Shown: in pieces, positions 10,867 through 22,440 of the stretch
Numbering within the stretch: position 1 is the stretch's first letter
Layout: every line of letters begins with the position of its first letter
DNA from: Macrocystis pyrifera
Taxonomy: Eukaryota; Sar; Phaeophyceae; Laminariales; Laminariaceae
NCBI GenBank assembly: GCA_031763025.1
Contig: JASSKH010000001.1
Coordinates: 5,434,024 to 5,498,023, forward strand
Length of the DNA: 64,000 nucleotides
Direction of reading: 5' to 3'
Translations under genes and position numbers: made by a program
Notes under the pieces: generated by a model
Database searches by the model: none
Told to the model about the DNA's origin: nothing
What the model saw: only the letters and a program-made list of their open reading frames with translations

Positions 10867-13290
10867 TTTGTTGTTTTCTTCACATTAAACCGTTCTTTCT
10901 ACGCGTCGACATCCAGCCCAACCATTGCAGTGTCCGTGCCGATTCTTCAAACCTAGAGAGATACAAGTTCTGTGGTCACAAAGCTACGCCACAGAGATAC
11001 TACGTTGCCACGTATGCAATGCAATGCCATGTCCTCATACTGCGTACGGCAGGCACGACATACCCATTCCATGACCTAGAGAAACAAAAACGAAGCAAAG
11101 AGAAAAAACAAAAACAAAAACAAAGACAATTCGAAAGAGAAAAGAAACAAAAAAATACCTGGTATATGTATATACTTCAGTATAGCAACAAACCATCGTA
11201 CCCCCGCATAGGGGACGTGGCAGACACTTGAAAATAACGAGCTGGAAAAAAAAAAAAGAAAAAGAAGAAAACATCACTAGTCGTCAACAGAGTAAGACTA
11301 AGAACCAAGGGAAAAATAACAGGCAAACCAAACAAAGCACAAGGCATGCTCCAGGTAGCGGCAGCAGTTTATGGTACGAGTAGCACAGCCAGGGTCTCCC
11401 TGCTGGCCCGCCTGGTACCTTGCTACCCTGTCTGCCGCCATCGTCCAGCGTTCGCCAACTATGCCCGGCCCCTCGGCGTCAGACAGTACGAAACAAGCAA
11501 AGCAGGCTCGTCATCCACCCACGCCACACGACTCCTTCAATAAGGCTTATCAATCGGAGAAAGGAAGAGAAATGAAAATCACATAGGGTCACCGCAAAGA
11601 AGACAATAAAATGAAATAAAAAAATACAAAAACAACAGGAAGACAAAGGAAGACCCCGTTCGAACCAGCTGCACCAGTTGGTGGTACGAGTAGTATAGGC
11701 ATGTTCTACTTCTTAGTCTGCCCGGTACCTGGCCACCCTATCTGCCATCTCCTTCCTACTTTCGTCCACTGCACTTTCCCTTCTACTCCTCTTCCCCCCC
11801 TCTCCGCATTCCCTTGGTCGGGTTTTCTGCTACTCCTCTTGTTGCCCCTCCTCCCCCCATTCCCTTGGACACCACCCACGGCGGATGCGCGGCGCTGCCT
11901 GCTCAGCTCAGCCTCAGCCTCGTGCCACCTCACCATGAACCGTTCGGCTGCTTCCAGGATCCCCCAGTACCACTTCCCCGCCTTTTTTTGCAGCAGTGGG
12001 CCACAGTGCGGTCTCAACTCCAAACACCAAGGGAGCAAGTTCCGTTGACCCTTCGGTGGCGCGGAACTCCCTAAGGTCTTCGACTACGCATCTATGCCAA
12101 GTCTTAACCTGTCCGCCAGGTCTCGGGTTCTCCCCACCAGCAATCGTCCCGAACATCACCCGGCTGGGTAATCGATCCTTGCTTTGCCATGCCACCCCCT
12201 CCGCGAAGAAGAGACGCCGTTTGCGGATGGTCGTTTCGATGCTCTCGCAACGTGTCATCTTGAGGGCCTTCGCGTACGAGAGGGTGGCATGGTCAGTACG
12301 AAGTCGGCGCTGGAAGCCAATGACTCGCAACAGGACTTGGTGGTGAGCCATTCGAAGCTTGGCAAAGTGTTCCGCTCTGAGGGTCCACGTTACATACCCG
12401 TAGAGCAGGGTCTCAATCACCTCGGCCTTCAGCATTCGGACTTTCAGGCTAAGGGGGGCGGTCGTCCTATCATACAGCTCCGGGCCGAACCGTTTGAGGC
12501 ATGCTCGCATGAGACGGATCCGTCGGTCGATTTCGAGCGAGAGGTCAGCATTTTCGTGGATAACGCCGCCTAAGTACAAGAACTGGGCCGTCTGCTTATA
12601 CCTCTGGCCTGCTGCTTCGATGACGAGCGGTGGTGCGAGGGTTTTCTGGTCTGGCGTTTGCAGAAGCATAGTCTCTGTCTTCTTTTCCGACACCGTAAGG
12701 CCTGCTGCTTCGAAGACAGTCACGATGACTGTCATCATTTTCGCGAGCCCTTCAGCCGACTTCGAGACAATCCCTGCGTCATCGGCGTACAACATGCCCC
12801 ATACAGCCCTTCGCACGCACGCCAACGGCTCCTGCTCCTTCGTTCCGACTACTCCAGCATCACTGAGTTGGACCAAATCCCTTACGATGGCTTCGTCATG
12901 GCTAAAGCGTACTAGTACGACGTGCAACGCAGCAGCGAAAAATACGTTGAACAGCAACGGTGACAGCACACAGCCTTGCCGCAGCCCCTGCGTGACATCA
13001 AACCATTCCGAGTGCTCGCCGTCATCCGTTCGCACGCGAGCCCGCATGCCATCGTGGAAATTACGGATAATTCTCAGCATCTTGGTTGGTACGCCAAAAC
13101 GTGTGAGTACTTCCAATAACAGCGGGGCGGAAGCCGCACTGTTCCTCCGGGAGTAATTCCTCGGTCTCGCAGTAGTTGCTGACGCGCGACGCGAGGATTT
13201 TCAACAAGACTTTGCCTGCGTGGGCAACAAGCGAAATCCCTCTGTAGTTGTTGCAATCAGTTCGGTCATATGTGTACCAGGCACACACAT
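10867..13290 (-). mobile_element. 5'-truncated LINE, copy 1
   Basis: Non-LTR retrotransposon in minus orientation. The reverse-transcriptase ORF lies at 13290-11914, followed by a 1-kb 3' region ending with GGTTTAATGTGAAG and an (AAC)n tail. The endonuclease is absent. The same 3' region recurs at 31410-34426. The clade cannot be fixed by eye. Confidence 0.85.
11914..13116 (-). CDS. LINE reverse transcriptase, partial (400 aa)
   Basis: This is the 3' two-thirds of a LINE polymerase, which copies element RNA into DNA at the target site. Near residue 42 is [18 protein letters not shown] (the RT block before the catalytic site), then YADDAGIVS at about 110 with the catalytic Asp pair, then a thumb-like C-terminal region with [14 protein letters not shown] and an [11 protein letters not shown] motif. 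Just upstream (13270-13145) another piece reads [16 protein letters not shown] and EEQCGFRP, the first RT blocks. Between CGFRP and the start of this ORF about 40 residues are lost, including the first catalytic aspartate block, and the frame changes. The product is therefore not expected to be active. Confidence 0.85.
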   Translation of the reverse strand: MEVLTRFGVPTKMLRIIRNFHDGMRARVRTDDGEHSEWFDVTQGLRQGCVLSPLLFNVFFAAALHVVLVRFSHDEAIVRDLVQLSDAGVVGTKEQEPLACVRRAVWGMLYADDAGIVSKSAEGLAKMMTVIVTVFEAAGLTVSEKKTETMLLQTPDQKTLAPPLVIEAAGQRYKQTAQFLYLGGVIHENADLSLEIDRRIRLMRACLKRFGPELYDRTTAPLSLKVRMLKAEVIETLLYGYVTWTLRAEHFAKLRMAHHQVLLRVIGFQRRLRTDHATLSYAKALKMTRCESIETTIRKRRLFFAEGVAWQSKDRLPSRVMFGTIAGGENPRPGGQVKTWHRCVVEDLREFRATEGSTELAPLVFGVETALWPTAAKKGGEVVLGDPGSSRTVHGEVARG

Positions 13291-13796
13291 ATGTATATGG
13301 GTACTCCATAATACGAGGCTGACAGTTTTCGAACCAGGAAGCATACATACTTCATGGCCGCAAGCTACAGCGTGCAGCACGCGTATCAAGGCCATGGAGA
13401 CACCCTCCTATGTATCTTCCCACCTTTTCGTGAGACCTTGCGCCCAGCCAATGTGTCCCCCGTGCTCGTCATGGAGGACTCGCGCCTGGAGAGGACGTTG
13501 CGGATAGGACGCCAAGCTCTGCCTGCTGATGCCAAGCTCTGCCTGCTCATCCCAGCAGCACTCGTACTGCTTACGGCAGCGCTGCGATTTTCTTGATCCT
13601 CGCTTCTCTGAAGCACGGATTGTCCGTCCATCCAATTGGCCAACCTCGACGTGGCGCACGAGCGCTTGGAGCGGCAGCGACAAGTGGAAGTTTATCGAAG
13701 GTGCGAGAAGGTAACTGATGCCTCTCCTCTGCCAGACAGCAGCGAGCAGCGTCTCCGTCGAAAAGTTTTCGTAAACATTGAAAGGGAATATCAGAT
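13291..13796. other. Spacer between LINE and MULE
   Basis: About 500 bases with a short duplication (CCAAGCTCTGCCTGCTGATG at 13510-13549). No gene recognised. Confidence 0.4.
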
Positions 13797-13805
13797 GTTC
13801 TGAAA

Positions 13806-13890
13806 GGGACCTGGTATAAGTACCCCATGGGGTACGTGGATAAAAAGTACCCCACCAAAGAGGTACTTTTAAAAGTGCACGTACCCCAAA
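13806..13890 (+). repeat. MULE left terminal inverted repeat
   Basis: 85 bp, starting GGGACCTGGTATAAG and ending CACGTACCCCAAA. It pairs with 21423-21504 and lies at the 3' side of the transposase gene. Confidence 0.95.
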
Positions 13891-15060
13891 GGAAGACCTA
13901 CTACTGTAACTATAACACATATACATACATCCAATGTCGACGTCTCCCGAGCTTTGATCTGATCCGGTGCGCTACTGCTGTACAGCAGGCCGCGGCACCA
14001 CTACATAAGGTCACATACAGCCGCAGCAGTACTATCGTGTCATTTGGTATCTTATACTACCGCTGCCTCGCAATAGTACGTCGACGTCGTCCGTTAGAGT
14101 ATGATACTCCCACTCGTACTGGTATCCGACAGATCATGGTCTATTAATAGTACATTGTTATTGTGTATGTATCTATCTGTAACCCATCGCTCTCCGTCCA
14201 CTCCCGGCGAACAAACAACCTTTACCTGGGTATGTTACTACTGCTGCTGCTGGTTGTCCTCACCACTTTTTTTTTAGGAAATGCGTGCAGAAGAGCTATC
14301 AAGGATAATAGGTTCCTCCTGTCCTGGCCTCATGATTCGGGTGATAGACTATAATACAAACTGCTGTTTTGATGATAATATACCTAATTTTGTTGTATTT
14401 TAGAAAGAAGAGCAGACGCCATGGTGCACGAACGACCACCCACCGCACGTGCATCAAATGAGCAGCGCGAGCATCAGGCCTGTGCTGGACCTCTGCCGCC
14501 TACTGCTCAACACCTTCAGGAAGTATATACCGTGTATCTGTACATCCTGCATTGTTTAATTTTGTAGTACAACTATAAACAACACGAGTATTAGCAAGCA
14601 GCAGTAAGGCTTCACAACGTACACTGCACATATAATTAATACATTGTCGGATAGTGAAACCGTAAGTTCATGCGCAAGGAGTTTTACCTCCGATATGTTA
14701 TTCAGGTTGCCCTCCGAATATGTGCCACTCAATTTCCACTTTTCGACGTACCTTAAATATCGACATCGGTGTATATATCAGCACCATACAAATAGCTGCT
14801 TGCTTCGTACTCGATGTAGATAGTATACGCGTTCTGATGTATTAATATGGTCGTTTTGCGGCGAGAGGGTGGTAGGCAACGTAATGCCCCCCGACGACGT
14901 AGTACGTAACGCGAGCGAGTGGTCACGCTTTGGAAATATAAACATATCTCCAAGGAAACGCTGTTGCGTACCAGGGGATTCTTCAATTCATCCATGGAAC
15001 ACCATGTCTGCCTACCAGCATCTTCTATGCCTCGCGCTTTATTCACCTCGCGTTTTTGCG
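13891..15060. other. MULE interior, 3' side of the transposase gene
   Basis: No recognisable gene. Rich in TACTGCTGTA-like motifs and short AT stretches. A small open frame at 14753-15046 (minus) resembles nothing known to me. Confidence 0.4.
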
Positions 15061-15067
15061 GGGAAAT

Positions 15068-15362
15068 TTGTCTTTGTTAACCTCATTTTTACTTTGCTGC
15101 TTCAGGACAAGCCGTCTGTACTCCCCCCCGGTACGTGCCTTCATTTTTATCGCGTAGAGGGTTCAGCATTCCCGACTGGTGGTCGATTTCCATCGAATGT
15201 CGCTGACTCACGCTCTCGCGCTTTCCGCTAGTCAACTCTATGCACAAGAAGAAGTCCCGACGAGTATAGACGAGCATGCAGTGGCGGGGCTCGAACCTGT
15301 GAAATCGTCCTTGGTCGTTACGCGGTTTACCTACTACCAGGTAGACCTTAGGGGACACCATG
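15068..15362 (-). mobile_element. SINE with tRNA-like head, inside the MULE
   Basis: Read on the minus strand from 15362, GGTGTCCCCTAAGGTCTACC leads into a tRNA-like region with a B box GGTTCGAGCCC (15286-15296), followed by the shared body (AAAGCGCGAGAGCGTGAGTC). The A-rich tail end is degraded. Confidence 0.8.
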
Positions 15363-15404
15363 ACCCTAAATGACATACGCTGCGCCCAACATGAACTATT
15401 TTTT

Positions 15405-15612
15405 TCTCTTCATGTTCCCATCTCATTTCTTTTCTCGCCCCCTCTTAGTCCTAACTGAGATCCGGGGTCATATAGCAGGCTTTTCTCTCCCCCCCCGATA
15501 CGCCCCCCCCCCCCCCCCGTGCGCGCTACCGTGCACATGTTGTATTTCTATCGCGAAAAAGGTTCAGCACCTCCTTCCTGTGTCGACTCGTGTCGAATCC
15601 TACGCTCTTGGC
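15405..15612 (-). mobile_element. Degraded SINE body
   Basis: Retains the SINE body landmarks in the same orientation (GGTTCAGCACC for the usual GGTTCAGCATT, and a C-rich stretch expanded to about 17 C at 15507-15523). It ends within 10 bases of the transposase stop codon. Confidence 0.55.
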
Positions 15613-15619
15613 TGGCCAC

Positions 15620-18600
15620 CTAGGTGGCTTTGGGTCTCTTCCTGGACGAGTGTAGCTCCGTGCAGTCTAGATACCGACTCTCCTTCTTACTTCTAACCGA
15701 CGAATCGGGCGGATTGAGTATGCCCGAGATGTTGTCTGGGTCGCGAGAGAGGAGAGGGCCCCGCACAAAAGCTTGCGCATCCCGCGCGAACCTCGCCGCT
15801 ACTTCCATCCCTGCATTGTAGTAATTCGGGCGGTTTTGGTCGAAGTGGTCGATAACACTCCTGACCGCGGCAACGCATGTCTCCATCATGTTGGCGCTCA
15901 GCTTCCCTTTGATGACCGCACCTAGGGCGCTGCGCTTGACATGGTTGTCATCCTGCATGTATATCCCCCCAAAATCGTCAGTGAAGCCACCATCGTACGT
16001 CCCTCGTTCATGCCCGTCGAACACGCTAAGGTCGGCCCTGTGGATACTCCACTCGTCACCAGAATATCGCCAACGAGGGTGGATACAATCGCCATTGAAC
16101 TCTAGGGCGCGTTGCAGCCGCGTGAAGAGTGCGACTAATACGTGCCTGCATGGCAAGCCACAACGCAGCACCTGCAAGCAAGTGCATAGCTGAAAACCGT
16201 CAGGCCTGACAACAACGATGTGCGCGCTTTCGTCTTGGTACCGGAACACCACTTTTACGACAGCAGTTAGCTGCACGTGCTCAACCAGTTGATGAAACAC
16301 GGGCAAAGTTGTCGCCCCAAATTTGGGGCCCAATGGATCATAGTCCTCATCGAACCCTTCCTCCGGCACCTCCCGACATACATCGTGGTGGTCACTGCTG
16401 TGCTCTGCCAACTTCCTCAGGAAGTCGTTGGCACCATTGCCCTCTGCCAGCACGTCTGTATCATAGAGGGTGCTTGTCCGTAGTTCTTCCAGCATTTTCT
16501 GCACAAGGGTAGATGAAACCGAGCATTGATGGTTACTCAAACTATTGGACCGATCGACAGTGGTTAGATATAGAGCACTACCTTCTGGATCACTCAGTCA
16601 GTACGTAGTCAGCGCCGACTGAGTGGTCCAGCAGGTAATAATAGTGCTACATAACCACATTTCACACTGGGCCCAGGGGAGAGAGGTGCAATCTGCTCAC
16701 GGCTATAAACATATTTCAGCATGAGAATATACTGAAGGAGATTCTATGCACCACAACTGTCAAGGACGGACTACCGGCACGTATTACCGTTGTCTCCTCT
16801 CACCTTATGTGCGTAGTGGCTGACCTTAACTCTTTCGAGTTCCTGCAGCATAGGCTCGAAAGACTTGAGCACTTTGTCCTCCAGTTCCTTGATGCTGACG
16901 GCGGGGACCTTGGCGGCACGTCTTTGCGGTCGTTTCGGTCAATGTGGACAGGGCAGTCGAGGGTCTTTCAGGTGAGCATGCAGCACCCAAACATGGTGTA
17001 AGACTTGACATCTCGACGTATACCCCCCGTAACTGGGCCTAGTATCAAGGTCAGCAATCTACCGCAATCTACCCAACATCTTGAGGACCAATTTACTGTT
17101 CGTCAAGGATAATAGACTTCTCTCCTCAATCGATGTTTCCTGCCGTCTTTTTTTTCACCATTGATTACGTGTACCACGAAAGAAAAGCAACATGAGCGAC
17201 TGAACTCAAGCCAACTAACTGGCCGTATATTTCCGGATCGCCCTAAAACGAGAAGACACCAGATCGTGGAATAGAAAGCATGTGATGGATGATGTGGAGG
17301 GTTAGACATGAAACATTGGCGTCGCCCACCCTCGCCGCACTATACCCTTGATTCAAACTCACGCGAGGGATTCCACAGCAATGGCCCTTGTTCGTCTGGC
17401 CAGCTCCTCCTTCACCCAGTTCAGGGTGGATTTCCTGTTGATGACGTGGCGTGTTTTTAGCACACCGAAGATTCCCTCCACCCTCGATGATGCTGTCATG
17501 TTCAGGGTCATAGCGGTCGGGTGGTAGCAGCGGGCCCAGTGCTTCCGTTGCCTGTAAATACAACGATTGAACCATGAGATAATTTTATCGTTCTGTCTAG
17601 CAAGGCAATATGCTTTTGTCTCTGAGCAGAAACCGAAAACCATGCTCGTGCCCGTCTGACCGACGGACTCACCCGAATAGGTAGCCGCTGTGGTACGCTT
17701 GACACGTCGAGTCCTTGACCATTTCCACTACTTTCGCCCACACCCCGTCAAAGGCCTGCAACCCGTGGACGAGCGACACGGCGACAAGAACCCACGGAAA
17801 ACGCTGGTAAGGCTATATGCACCAGGTATTGGACACTCCATAAAAACAAAACAACGCAACAAACGCGGCGCAAAACCGCAGCGAACCGTGGTCGCCGGTC
17901 CTTGCAGTCTGGACCGTGCCACTTACATTCTCCGACGTAGCATATGCGCAAGCATATATCAAGCCCTGTAGGTGTGAAGTGCTTTGCCCGAGCGCGCCTT
18001 GGCACTTCTTCTTGACATTTTTCATCAAGTGCCAAAGGCAATGCAAGTGCACTGTGTTTGGAAGATGCTCCGCAACCGCGCTTGTCATGGCAGCGTCGGC
18101 GTCCGTAATAATAACCTTCACGGTGGGAGGGAATACACAATTAACGCAACACGTTAAGGCTCTGCCCGTACGGGCGTGACACGCGAGCACCAAATAGGCA
18201 GTGGCATAACATGTTCGATCGACGAGAAGTGGAGGCAAGCAGAGCAACTCATCACCAACTTTCACTGCGGCCATGGCAAGCACCCGAAAAAAACGCAGAG
18301 CACCTCACGCTTCACGAAGTAAGCGGCCAACCCTTCAGTCGACAATACGTGAATGCACACCCCTTTAGCTATCGTCGCGCTCAATAAATCGTTTGTGGTA
18401 AATGACCGTTGAATAACACAGTTTAGAGACTGGCCGTCAACTCACCTCAGGGTGCCCACCACAAATGGCGACAAAATGCTTTAAGGCGTACGCGAACGAG
18501 GTCGTCTGCTCGTCCGAGAAGAAACCTTGGGCCAGAACTACAGACTTGTTCTCGGAATCAACACCGATGAACAACATCAGTTTCAGGTCATATCTGCACA

Positions 18601-20192
18601 CACGAAGAACGCAGGAACACGTTGGAAACACGACGGACCGTTTCGGCGATACCACAACTGCGAAACTGTTAAGACATATATGCAAAGCGGTTGTCAAAGT
18701 CTGGCGCACCATGGGCAATCGAACAGCGTTGTGGTTTCCACGAACGAGACTCACTTGTTCGTCAGGCAGGTGTTATCCTGAATAACAAGGTGGCCGTATT
18801 GTTGCGCAAGGAGTTGCTGATCGGCGGTAGACCAGAAAATCTTGTTCAGTCGACCTGAACCGTCCAAGTCCCACTTGACGTAGCAACCAGGCGTGCCCTT
18901 CAACGACGTCACTAGATCCATTGCGTCGGTGGGCGTCGACCACATTTCGCGTCCCACTTTCTTTGCCATGTTCCGAACCTGGAACATTGGAGGGAGGATC
19001 GCAAGCACTACGAGTAAGCGTCATGGTAATAGAGGGAGCAAAGTATGCTGAGCGGACGTTTGCAAGCATGCGAATATGTGCGGTATACGTGGGAGGCCAA
19101 CACGCGACGAAGGGATGAATGGCGGTACCTTGTTCTCCAGGAGAACACAGTGCTCTAGAGAACATGCGCAGTCAACGACCCTTTCTATGAGCGTTTGCAC
19201 GCTCAAGCTTTAAAATGATGTACGACATTGGCAAGGTCATTATTAGTGGCCCCGGTAGCCCCGCCAACATGCCCTGCCCGACAGACAGATGAGGTGGTAT
19301 GACGACAAGGGGTGATGCATACAGGCGAGTCGTACCACACACTTTGTAGCATCCCGCCTGTTTTTTGTGTGTTTGCCTACGTAATGCTTATGAGGCAAGT
19401 ACGCCTGCACAGCTTGAGCGCATCAATTTCTACGGCCGGTGTCAACGTGCATCCTCCACCCCTCAGCATACTTAAACCTGTGCTGTTTCACTCGCCTTCT
19501 GACGGCCCGTCTCTCCTAGTTCAAGAGGCGCGAAGTGACTTGCGATCAACCTGAACATGTCGAAATAGGTTATCCCTGTCTTCGTCCAATGTCGAATATC
19601 TTCAAGGCATCCTTCCTCAATGCGGTCAGGAGGAACCATATCCTTGTTCCTGATCAGCTCCACCCTTGCCGAACACTCATCGACGTGCTCAAGGCAGACC
19701 TGTGCCGGGCGATAGGTAACGTGTGCAAAATAACACTATCACCGCATTGTCCCTTCCGGGGAGTTCATGAATAAGAAGCGTAGCAAACTGTACTGACCAT
19801 CCGGGCAAAACAAGGCAGGAAGGAGCAGGAAACTGGGCTTACCTTCCCCATCGTCGGTGGCTTGTTGTTGTTCCAGTTGACCTTCACTTTGAAGGTACAC
19901 CCACACTAATCCAAACCGGTACAAACACACGCACAGAGATGGAACGGACGCGAGGGACATAATTGGGATACATGTTGCATACGTGCAGGAGGCCTTTAAC
20001 CGAGGTTTACACCGCAACGCCCGGTGTGCCGATGCTTGGCGCTATTCTCTACCTTTCTGCGAGTTACTACGAGAAAATCGACGGCCTTCTTCTTACCTTG
20101 CCCGTCTCGCTAAGCTTTGTCTTGCTGTCCCTGCGTTGATGCCTTCGCTTGCTGTTTTTCTTCCGAGTTGAACTGTTCTTAAGTCCAGCCAT
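15620..20192 (-). CDS. MULE transposase, ten exons, 752 aa
   Basis: Cuts and rejoins the MULE at its TIRs. Minus-strand exons: 20192-20097, 19905-19843, 19699-19478, 18978-18755, 18593-18446, 18115-17927, 17803-17673, 17551-17363, 16921-16804, 16498-15620. All nine introns are GT-AG and every junction keeps phase, giving 752 codons without a stop. Residues 1-32 are basic and NLS-like. C33, C35, C55, H58 and C62 look like a small N-terminal zinc finger. The DDE core is D214 (IGVDSENK), D256 (VIITDADAAM) and E383 (SSRVEG), with the MULE C277-x2-H280 (CLWH) between. A SWIM zinc finger follows (C565, C567, C577, H579). The frame is open upstream to 20303, so the true start could be earlier, perhaps in exons near 21100-21380. 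Homology is certain; exact exon ends are by eye. Confidence 0.87.
16566..16656. mobile_element. 90-bp foldback MITE in a transposase intron
   Basis: The arms AGAGCACTACCTTCTGGATC and GGTCCAGCAGGTAATAATAG are imperfect inverses, with ACTCAGTCAGTA and GACTGAGT nearer the centre. It lies in the intron between the last two transposase exons. A half copy occurs at 23990-24030. Confidence 0.65.
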
Positions 20193-20303
20193 GATGCTGT
20201 CCTCGTCTTGCTCCTGCCGTTCAGACGAAGCACCGGACGTTCTTGACGACCGACGAAAAACACCGTTCGTGGTATTGTTGCTATGAATCGTGAATGCCGA
20301 CAC

Positions 20304-21422
20304 TACCTCGAATCAACACGTCAAGTGCGTAAGGATTCATGACAACGCAAAACACCATTCGTGTCAAATATCACGTGTCGAGATACACCTGATCAGACCC
20401 CTACATCATCTATCCGGAATACAACTTCCACCTCGGATATCTCAGGAGGGTTGGTTGTGAAAAAAACACATGAACGCTGTCAGGCCGATGCCATGGGAAT
20501 CAACGTTCCTTGTGTGCGCCCGCCTACTGCTGCAGGGTGCGAGACCCAACAACAGCAGATGCACAATGTTGCATGATGGAGCTATTGTCATTTTGTAATC
20601 GCCAAATTCGCACAAGTATGTTCGCATGCCTACTGCTGCAGGTGCGAGACCCAACAACAGCAGCTGCACAATGTTGCATGGAGATATTGTCATTTTTAAG
20701 TCGCCAGATTCGCGCAAGTGTGTACTTCCTTCGCAATTCCGTTTGACGTGTCCCTTCGCGAGCGCAGCGCGCGGCGTTGGCCGCCCGCGAAGCGGAGTCC
20801 TTGCACATATTTCAAAATGCAAATTAACAAAAAATACGGTAACAAACAAGTTGGTTGTATCTTCTCTGGCCGCCCGCGAAGCAGAGTATTCTCGGAAGGA
20901 TGAGAGAATGTGAGTTTTGTACGTACGTAAGAAGTCAAGCCCTTGAAATATTTCAAATTCAAATTACAAAAAATAGACCGGTCAGCCCGCCACAACAGGT
21001 TGGTTGTATCTGCTCTGTTTGGCGAGGAGATAACCCGGAACAAGCTGTCTCGACGAGGTATTACAACAACACCAGCACTTAGACGAGGACTGCTAACCTT
21101 CTATTGCTGTTGGGGTAGGTTGGCGCTTGCTACAGCAGAAGACTTCCCTTCCAGGCTTGCTGGCTCGAAGCTCTGAAGCCTCTCTCTTTACCGCTCTAAT
21201 TGCCTGCAGTGCCCGACGATGGAGAGCTGTGCGTGTGCTTCTAGCTGCTGTTTCCTTGGCTTGGGGTGTTTTCCGTTTGGCTTGCTCTGCGGTGCTGGCG
21301 AGTGGAAGCTGGGACGGGAACGGACCAGACGTGTCGATAGGCGATGGCCCGGCGTGGCGTTGGGGATCTTGCCGGCACAAACGAAATGCACTACGAGTAC
21401 ACTGTAGAAACCCTATGGTTTG
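20304..21422. other. MULE 5' region with two internal tandem duplications
   Basis: A unit of about 107 bp occurs twice at 20521-20735 (CCTACTGCTGCAGG, CACAATGTTGCATG, ATTGTCATTTT). A second looser doublet around 20780-21020 shares GGCCGCCCGCGAAGC and CAGGTTGGTTGTATC. The block lies between the right TIR and the transposase start, where a promoter is expected. An open frame at 21380-21093 (minus), Ala/Arg/Lys-rich, may be an upstream exon but is unproven. Confidence 0.6.
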
Positions 21423-21504
21423 TTTGGGGTACGTGCACTTTTAAAAGTACCTCTTTGGGGTACTTTTTATCCACGTACCCCATGGGGTACTTATACCAGG
21501 TCCC
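21423..21504 (-). repeat. MULE right terminal inverted repeat
   Basis: 82 bp, complementary to the left TIR. The transposase reads away from this end, so it probably carries the promoter side. Followed directly by the GTTCTGAAA target duplication. Confidence 0.95.
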
Positions 21505-21513
21505 GTTCTGAAA

Positions 21514-22440
21514 TGGGGAAGCGGTAAACGCAACTCGTGAGTCAGGCGAATATTTCGTGTACCGGGCCAGCTTTTAATTAATTTAATTCCGGGGGCGAAG
21601 CCCCCGAAAATTCTTGGAAACCCTGTGCTGTACGTAACTGGGACAGTACGCAGTAAACGAGAATAGACAGGGCTCTGCGGTGCGAGGATACATCCGCTCT
21701 GCGCTTCGATATTACGTTCGTTGCCGACTGCGACTGTAGAGTGTTCTCACTGTTGCCGGTAGCCGTCGCTGTCTGTGCACTTAGCGCTCTGCTGCTCAAA
21801 TGGGGTATTCTGGCGATATCTTTACTGTTGGTATTTGGAAGAGCGATATATCTACGTACATCAGTACTGTAGTACTCGACAACGAATTTCGTCGCGAGAG
21901 CAGGTAGTACGACGGCAATAAGTCGTAAGGAGATTGCGCTCTGGCGCATTCGTCAATATGCGAAGGATACTATCTATTTCCATCGGGAAGGAGCCTACTG
22001 GCTGTATGTACGTACATCGCATACAGCAGTAGTATAAATAGTAGTGTACATGTACCTGGCACAATAATACGTAAGCGCGGCTACTCTCTACCTTACCTGG
22101 AGCGAAGACAGCACCGTGCAGGTTCATAAATAAATGCAGAAGTGCAGATTGAGAAGACAGATACAGTGGTCATACGAGTATATAGTCTGGCACCGGTAGC
22201 TTTGTTTTTCTTTGTAAGGCGTATACTTGAAGTTTACAGTAGTAGTATGTATAATTTAGCTACCTGATATTATTTTGTCAATATTATATCACATCAATCA
22301 TGACACACGAGCCTTGTGCTACCGTAATTATTGCCGGTGGTGAATGCAACGTACATATATGCATATGCAAGCTTTTATACCGGTTATATGGCAGCCTGGA
22401 TGATCTGACTCTCTAGGTTCCCTAGTTGCCACAAAAAGGC
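21514..22440. other. No recognised gene
   Basis: Contains a palindrome GGGGGCGAAGCCCCC near 21590-21606 and scattered TACGTAC motifs. No coding signature or known repeat seen. Confidence 0.4.

Larger units (their letters stand above)
13797..21513 (-). mobile_element. Mutator-like transposon (MULE) with 9-bp target duplication
   Basis: The left TIR at 13806-13890 and the inverted right TIR at 21423-21504 both begin GGGACCTGGTATAAGTACCC and match over 82-85 bp apart from a 3-bp indel. Identical 9-bp direct repeats GTTCTGAAA (13797-13805 and 21505-21513) flank the element, the hallmark of Mutator insertion. Each TIR contains the palindrome GTACCCCATGGGGTAC. The minus-strand transposase gene has no visible defect. 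Two SINE copies and a 90-bp foldback lie inside, so those arrived after or were carried with the element. Nothing indicates it is dead, and the near-identity of TIRs and target duplication suggests a fairly recent insertion. Confidence 0.93.

Noticed and set aside
14753-15046. Second gene inside the MULE
   Set aside because: The 97-codon frame has no recognisable motif and overlaps AT-rich filler; no splice-consistent extension found.
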